Origin: Hyphomicrobiales bacterium
Lineage (GTDB): Bacteria; Pseudomonadota; Alphaproteobacteria; Parvibaculales; Parvibaculaceae
Assembly (NCBI GenBank): GCA_016124805.1
Contig: WGND01000004.1
Location: 124,001-188,000, forward strand
Reading direction: 5' to 3'
DNA length: 64,000 nucleotides
The notes beneath the pieces were generated by a model. It had not been told where the DNA came from. It searched no databases and saw only the letters and a program-made list of their open reading frames with translations. Shown piece by piece: positions 60,993 to 64,000 of this stretch. The position numbers and the translations under genes were made by a program. Positions within the stretch are counted from its first letter, which is position 1; the number at the start of each line of letters is the position of its first letter.

Positions 60993-61898
60993 TTACTTTG
61001 TTTCGGTTGCCATCTTGAAGACTTTGCCGGTCTGCTCGCCGCCCTGGAAGTAAGGCTTGGCGTTGCTCATGTCGGAAATCTTGTCCCAATTGGCGAGCAC
61101 GTCTTCGGCCTTCAGGCCGTCGCGACCGACAAACATGCCTTCTGATTCCATGATCTGGGCTGTCGAGAAGACACCAGCACCTGCCAGCAGGATTGTGCCC
61201 GTCGGGGCATCTTCCGACACCAGCACCATCACACCCTGCGAAACGGAGTCAGGCGTCAGCAGCTGTTCAGCTTCAGGCGGCATCAGGTCTGATGTCATGC
61301 GGGTGTAGGCGACAGGGGCCAGCGCGTTGCAGCGGATATTGTCCTTCTGGCCTTCGATCTTCAGCGTATTGATGAAGCCGACAACGCCGAGCTTGGCAGC
61401 GCCGTAATTTGTCTGGCCGAAATTGCCATAGAGACCGGAGGTCGAGGTCGTGACCATGATGCGGCCATAGCCCTGATCTTTCATGATCTGCCAGACAGCC
61501 TTGGTCGGCTTCACAGTGCCCATCAGATGCACATCGACAACGAGCTGGAAGTCGGACATTTCCATCTTGGAAAAACTCTTGTCGCGCAGAATGCCGGCAT
61601 TGTTGACGAGAATGTCGATACGACCCCAGGTGTCCATGGTCTGCTTGACCATATGGGCCACGCCGTCATCATCCGTCACGCTGGAACCATTGGCGATGGC
61701 TTCGCCGCCCAGCGCCTTGATTTCCTCGACCACCTTGTTGGCCGCGTCGGACGAGCCGCCAGAGCCGTCGCGCGAACCGCCCAGATCATTGACCACAACC
61801 TTGGCGCCGCGGCGGGCCAGTTCCAGGGCATGGCTGCGACCCAGACCGCCACCGGCGCCGGTCACGATGGCGACTTTTCCGTCAAAACGAATGCTCAT
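60993..61898 (-). CDS. MFE-2-like short-chain dehydrogenase ((3R)-hydroxyacyl-CoA dehydrogenase type)
   Basis: A 301-residue SDR. The cofactor site is VTGAGGGLGRSHALELARRG near residue 12, followed by NDLGGSRDGSG, a loop typical of the 17-beta-HSD type 4 / multifunctional-enzyme-2 group. The catalytic set is NNAG near 93, TSTSG near 146 and YGAAK near 159. A C-terminal extension of about 60 residues follows the core. These enzymes oxidise 3-hydroxyacyl-CoA, which fits the acyl-CoA dehydrogenases and crotonase nearby. The ATG at 61898 follows AGAGGAAGACCG. Confidence 0.87.
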   Translation of the reverse strand: MSIRFDGKVAIVTGAGGGLGRSHALELARRGAKVVVNDLGGSRDGSGGSSDAANKVVEEIKALGGEAIANGSSVTDDDGVAHMVKQTMDTWGRIDILVNNAGILRDKSFSKMEMSDFQLVVDVHLMGTVKPTKAVWQIMKDQGYGRIMVTTSTSGLYGNFGQTNYGAAKLGVVGFINTLKIEGQKDNIRCNALAPVAYTRMTSDLMPPEAEQLLTPDSVSQGVMVLVSEDAPTGTILLAGAGVFSTAQIMESEGMFVGRDGLKAEDVLANWDKISDMSNAKPYFQGGEQTGKVFKMATETK

Positions 61899-62102
61899 CG
61901 GTCTTCCTCTCAATGCTTGTTTTCAGGGGGCCTGCGCCGAGACGCAGCCACTGCTGACAATTCAGAAACTTGCTGGGTGTCTTTCTGCACAGCCGCTCGT
62001 CCGCGGTCAAGTGACCTCTCTGTGCAAAAAAGTCGCCCTGATTGCGCAGAATTCCGCCATCCCTATGATGAAGCGTCAAAATCACCGCCGGAGCGCGAAA
62101 AA

Positions 62103-63371
62103 ATGCCTGAATTCCCTCTTTTATCGCTCCAGAGCGGCTTTGGACTGCTGGCGATTGCAGCCATCGCCTGGATTTTGAGCGAGAACAAAAAAGCCTTTTC
62201 TGTCCGGCAATTGACCATTGGGCTGCTGATCCAGCTCGGGCTGGCCCTTCTATTGCTCAAAATCCCCTTTGCGGCCAAATCCCTGCTGGCGCTCAATGGG
62301 GTGGTGGATGCGCTGACGGCAGCCACGCGGGCGGGCACCGGCTTTGTCTTCGGGGCCGTTGGCGGCGGCGATGCGCCTTTCGAAATCACCAATCCGGCCG
62401 CTGCTTTCAGTCTCGCCTTTCAGGCCCTGCCACTGGTGCTAGTCATGTCCGCTCTCTCCGCACTTTTGTGGTACTGGCGTGTGCTGGACTATCTGACACG
62501 CTTTTTTGCTTTCCTGCTGCAGAAGTCGATGGGTCTTTCCGGGGCCGTCGGGCTTTCCTCGGCCGCCAATGTCTTTGTCGGCATGGTCGAAGCGCCACTG
62601 CTGGTCAGGCCCTATCTCGCCCGCATGACGCGCGCTGAAATGTTCATGATGATGACGGTCGGGCTCGCGACAGTCTCCGGCACCGTACTGGTGCTTTATG
62701 CCAGCGTGTTGGGCGGTGTGGTTGAAGGCGCGCTGGGACAGATCATCGTTGCCTCCTTCATTTCCCTGCCAGCGGCCATCACCATTGCCCGCATCATGGT
62801 GCCGGAAGAAGTCGGGCAGCGCGGCACGCAACTCATTGAGGGTGAGAAGCTGACGGATTACGAAAGCAGCATGGATGCTGTCACGCGGGGCACCATGGAT
62901 GGCCTGCAGCTTTGGCTCAATATCATCGCGCTGCTCATCGTCATGGTCGCGCTCGTTGCCCTCGTCAACATCATGCTTGGCGGATTGCCCGATGTCGCCG
63001 GTGCACCGCTTACCGCGCAGCGCTTCATGGGCTGGGTCTTCGCCCCGCTTGTCTGGCTCATGGGGGTGCCGCTCAGCGAAGCGGCAACGGCCGGCCAGCT
63101 GATGGGCACCAAGACGATTCTCAACGAGTTCATCGCCTATCTCAATCTGGCGCAGCTGCCGACGGGTACGCTCAGCCCACGCAGCATGCTCATCATGGTC
63201 TATGCGCTGTGCGGGTTTGCAAATTTCGGCAGCGTCGGCATTCTGATCGGGGGATTGAGTGTGCTGGTGCCGCGGAGACGGCATGAAGTCGTGACACTTG
63301 GCACGCGCGCCATCATCTCGGGCACATTGGCGACCAGCATGACGGGCGCGATTATTGGCCTGATTACTTAG
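62103..63371 (+). CDS. CNT-family (NupC-like) nucleoside transporter
   Basis: A 422-residue membrane protein with about ten hydrophobic segments. Family landmarks are GTGFVFGAVGGGDAPF near residue 80, LQKSMGLSGAVGLSSAANVF near 139 followed by VGMVEAPLLVRPYL near 159, and PLSEAATAGQLMGTKTILNE near 323. It imports nucleosides with protons or sodium across the inner membrane. A longer in-frame start at 61527 exists, but the region is antisense to the SDR gene; the ATG at 62103 follows GGAGCG and opens a normal membrane N-terminus. Confidence 0.9.
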   Translation: MPEFPLLSLQSGFGLLAIAAIAWILSENKKAFSVRQLTIGLLIQLGLALLLLKIPFAAKSLLALNGVVDALTAATRAGTGFVFGAVGGGDAPFEITNPAAAFSLAFQALPLVLVMSALSALLWYWRVLDYLTRFFAFLLQKSMGLSGAVGLSSAANVFVGMVEAPLLVRPYLARMTRAEMFMMMTVGLATVSGTVLVLYASVLGGVVEGALGQIIVASFISLPAAITIARIMVPEEVGQRGTQLIEGEKLTDYESSMDAVTRGTMDGLQLWLNIIALLIVMVALVALVNIMLGGLPDVAGAPLTAQRFMGWVFAPLVWLMGVPLSEAATAGQLMGTKTILNEFIAYLNLAQLPTGTLSPRSMLIMVYALCGFANFGSVGILIGGLSVLVPRRRHEVVTLGTRAIISGTLATSMTGAIIGLIT

Positions 63372-63392
63372 CAGGAGGGCATGAGGGTAGAA

Positions 63393-63424
63393 GCGGCGTC
63401 CACGGGGTACGGAATGGACGCCGC
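63393..63424 (+). terminator. Perfect ten-base-pair hairpin after the CNT gene
   Basis: GCGGCGTCCA (63393-63402) pairs perfectly with TGGACGCCGC (63415-63424) around a 12-base loop, 22 bases after the transporter stop. No T-run follows, so termination without it is uncertain. Confidence 0.5.
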
Positions 63425-63465
63425 CCTACGCTCCACCCACACCCGTTAAAGTCCCGGGAGGAAAC

Positions 63466-63534
63466 GTGACCGACGACCCTCATGACCCATCGGCTGAGGA
63501 TGAGAATGTCATTTCGAAGCTGAACGATAGCTGA
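63466..63534 (+). CDS. Possible 22-residue small protein
   Basis: A GTG-started frame of 22 residues, MTDDPHDPSAED and then ENVISKLNDS, ends at TGA 63532-63534. It follows a strong ribosome binding site GGGAGG (63456-63461) with ideal spacing. The product is acidic and has no membrane segment. It lies between a transporter and the convergent LLM gene. Too short to assign; coding is a possibility rather than a claim. Confidence 0.3.
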   Translation: MTDDPHDPSAEDENVISKLNDS

Positions 63535-63551
63535 ACAAATATGGGCCTGAA

Positions 63552-64000
63552 TTAGGCAGCCCTGGCGCCCTGCAGGCCGAAGGCCTCGGCGAGAAGCTCA
63601 TAGGATTTCACGCGATCGGCATGATCATGCGTGATGGTGAGAATGACAAAATCATCCACACCATATTCATCACCCATGGCGAGCATCTTGGCGCGCACCT
63701 GAGCAGGGTTGCCGGTGATGCTGCGCTGCCGGATGGCGCGCATCATCACCTTCTCATCCTCCGTATAGGGATAGTTGAGCGCTTCCTCAATGGAGGGAAA
63801 GGTGCTGGCCCGGTTTTGCAGCAGATGCATCACCCAGAGATTGCGCGCCGCGGCAATGCGTTCAGCCTCCTCCTCGGTCTCGGCCACCATCACGGAGATG
63901 GCAATGGCGGCATGTGGCGAAGCAAGATGGCGCGAGGGCTTGAACTGCTGACGATAGACATCAATCGGTGTTGTGCCGGCATCCTGATTGATGAAATGGG
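63552..64000 (-). CDS. LLM-class (luciferase-like) flavin-dependent oxidoreductase, N-terminal part outside the window
   Basis: The C-terminal 149 residues of a luciferase-like monooxygenase. The frame is open to the right-hand edge and reads YRQQFKPSRHLASPHAAIAI, then VAETEEEAERIAAARNLW, VRAKMLAMGDEYGVDDFVIL and a closing ELLAEAFGLQGARAA. The first two are the typical C-terminal segments of bacterial LLM oxidoreductases. These enzymes use reduced FMN to oxidise varied substrates. The gene starts beyond 64000. Confidence 0.88.
   Translation of the reverse strand, partial: HFINQDAGTTPIDVYRQQFKPSRHLASPHAAIAISVMVAETEEEAERIAAARNLWVMHLLQNRASTFPSIEEALNYPYTEDEKVMMRAIRQRSITGNPAQVRAKMLAMGDEYGVDDFVILTITHDHADRVKSYELLAEAFGLQGARAA

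Noticed and set aside
61527-62102. 192-codon N-terminal extension of the nucleoside transporter
   Set aside because: Most of it is antisense to the SDR gene (ending at 61898); the ATG at 62103 gives a normal CNT N-terminus.

Overview
The window reads as one continuous stretch of a GC-rich alphaproteobacterial chromosome. The evidence is the mix of gene families: a GlnE of alphaproteobacterial type, two membrane histidine kinases of the PdhS/PleC kind, a DUF1289 protein, a TIGR02281 aspartic protease, an ECF sigma factor with a periplasmic heavy-metal-sensor protein, and many acyl-CoA dehydrogenases. I cannot fix the order or genus. I see no rRNA, tRNA, CRISPR array, insertion sequence, integrase or phage gene. 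Both ends cut through a gene (glnE on the left, a luciferase-like monooxygenase on the right).

Layout. 1-12.2 kb: the end of glnE; a translationally coupled trio of two phytoene-desaturase-like flavoproteins and a GcvT-like protein; an EF-hand / ECF sigma / membrane protein / metal-sensor-like operon; and a pair resembling gamma-glutamylpolyamine oxidase and synthetase. 12.2-19.06 kb: one giant type V autotransporter (2141 aa) with about 41 degenerate repeats, a structured leader and strong terminators. 19.08-23.4 kb: a leftward operon (lipoprotein hydrolase, TIGR02466-type 2OG-Fe(II) oxygenase, GNAT-like protein) facing a TIGR03032-family protein and an unrecognised membrane protein. 23.5-28.8 kb: a PAS histidine kinase, PepN and a hypothetical protein. 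29.2-37.8 kb: a paired acyl-CoA dehydrogenase operon, an MltF-like lytic transglycosylase, OmpW, a Baeyer-Villiger-type monooxygenase, an MpaB-family oxygenase and a divergent TetR regulator with a clear operator-like palindrome. 37.8-48.9 kb: mostly housekeeping (rsgA, dusA, TauE/SafE, phosphomannomutase, aspartic protease, SUMT, PhnA-domain protein, rpiB, POT transporter, DUF1289, cobT). 49-51.7 kb: imelysin plus di-haem oxidoreductase, an iron-linked envelope pair. 51.9-64 kb: a second acyl-CoA dehydrogenase pair, a histidine kinase, crotonase, ABM-domain protein, a third acyl-CoA dehydrogenase, GNAT, a fused glycine-betaine-type ABC protein, a MFE-2-like SDR, a CNT nucleoside transporter and a partial LLM oxidoreductase.

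How the genes fit together. The recurring theme is oxidation of hydrophobic, probably branched or cyclic, acids: five acyl-CoA dehydrogenases, a crotonase, a hydroxyacyl-CoA-type SDR, a Baeyer-Villiger-type enzyme and an MpaB-type oxygenase. In both acyl-CoA dehydrogenase pairs only one partner keeps the usual C-terminal G-T/S-x-E-I/V segment, the pattern of alpha2-beta2 enzymes known from steroid side-chain degradation. The best candidates for something undescribed are the two-desaturase plus GcvT-like trio at 2.4-6.7 kb, and the giant repeat autotransporter with its neighbouring 2OG-oxygenase operon. Functions beyond family level are inference throughout.
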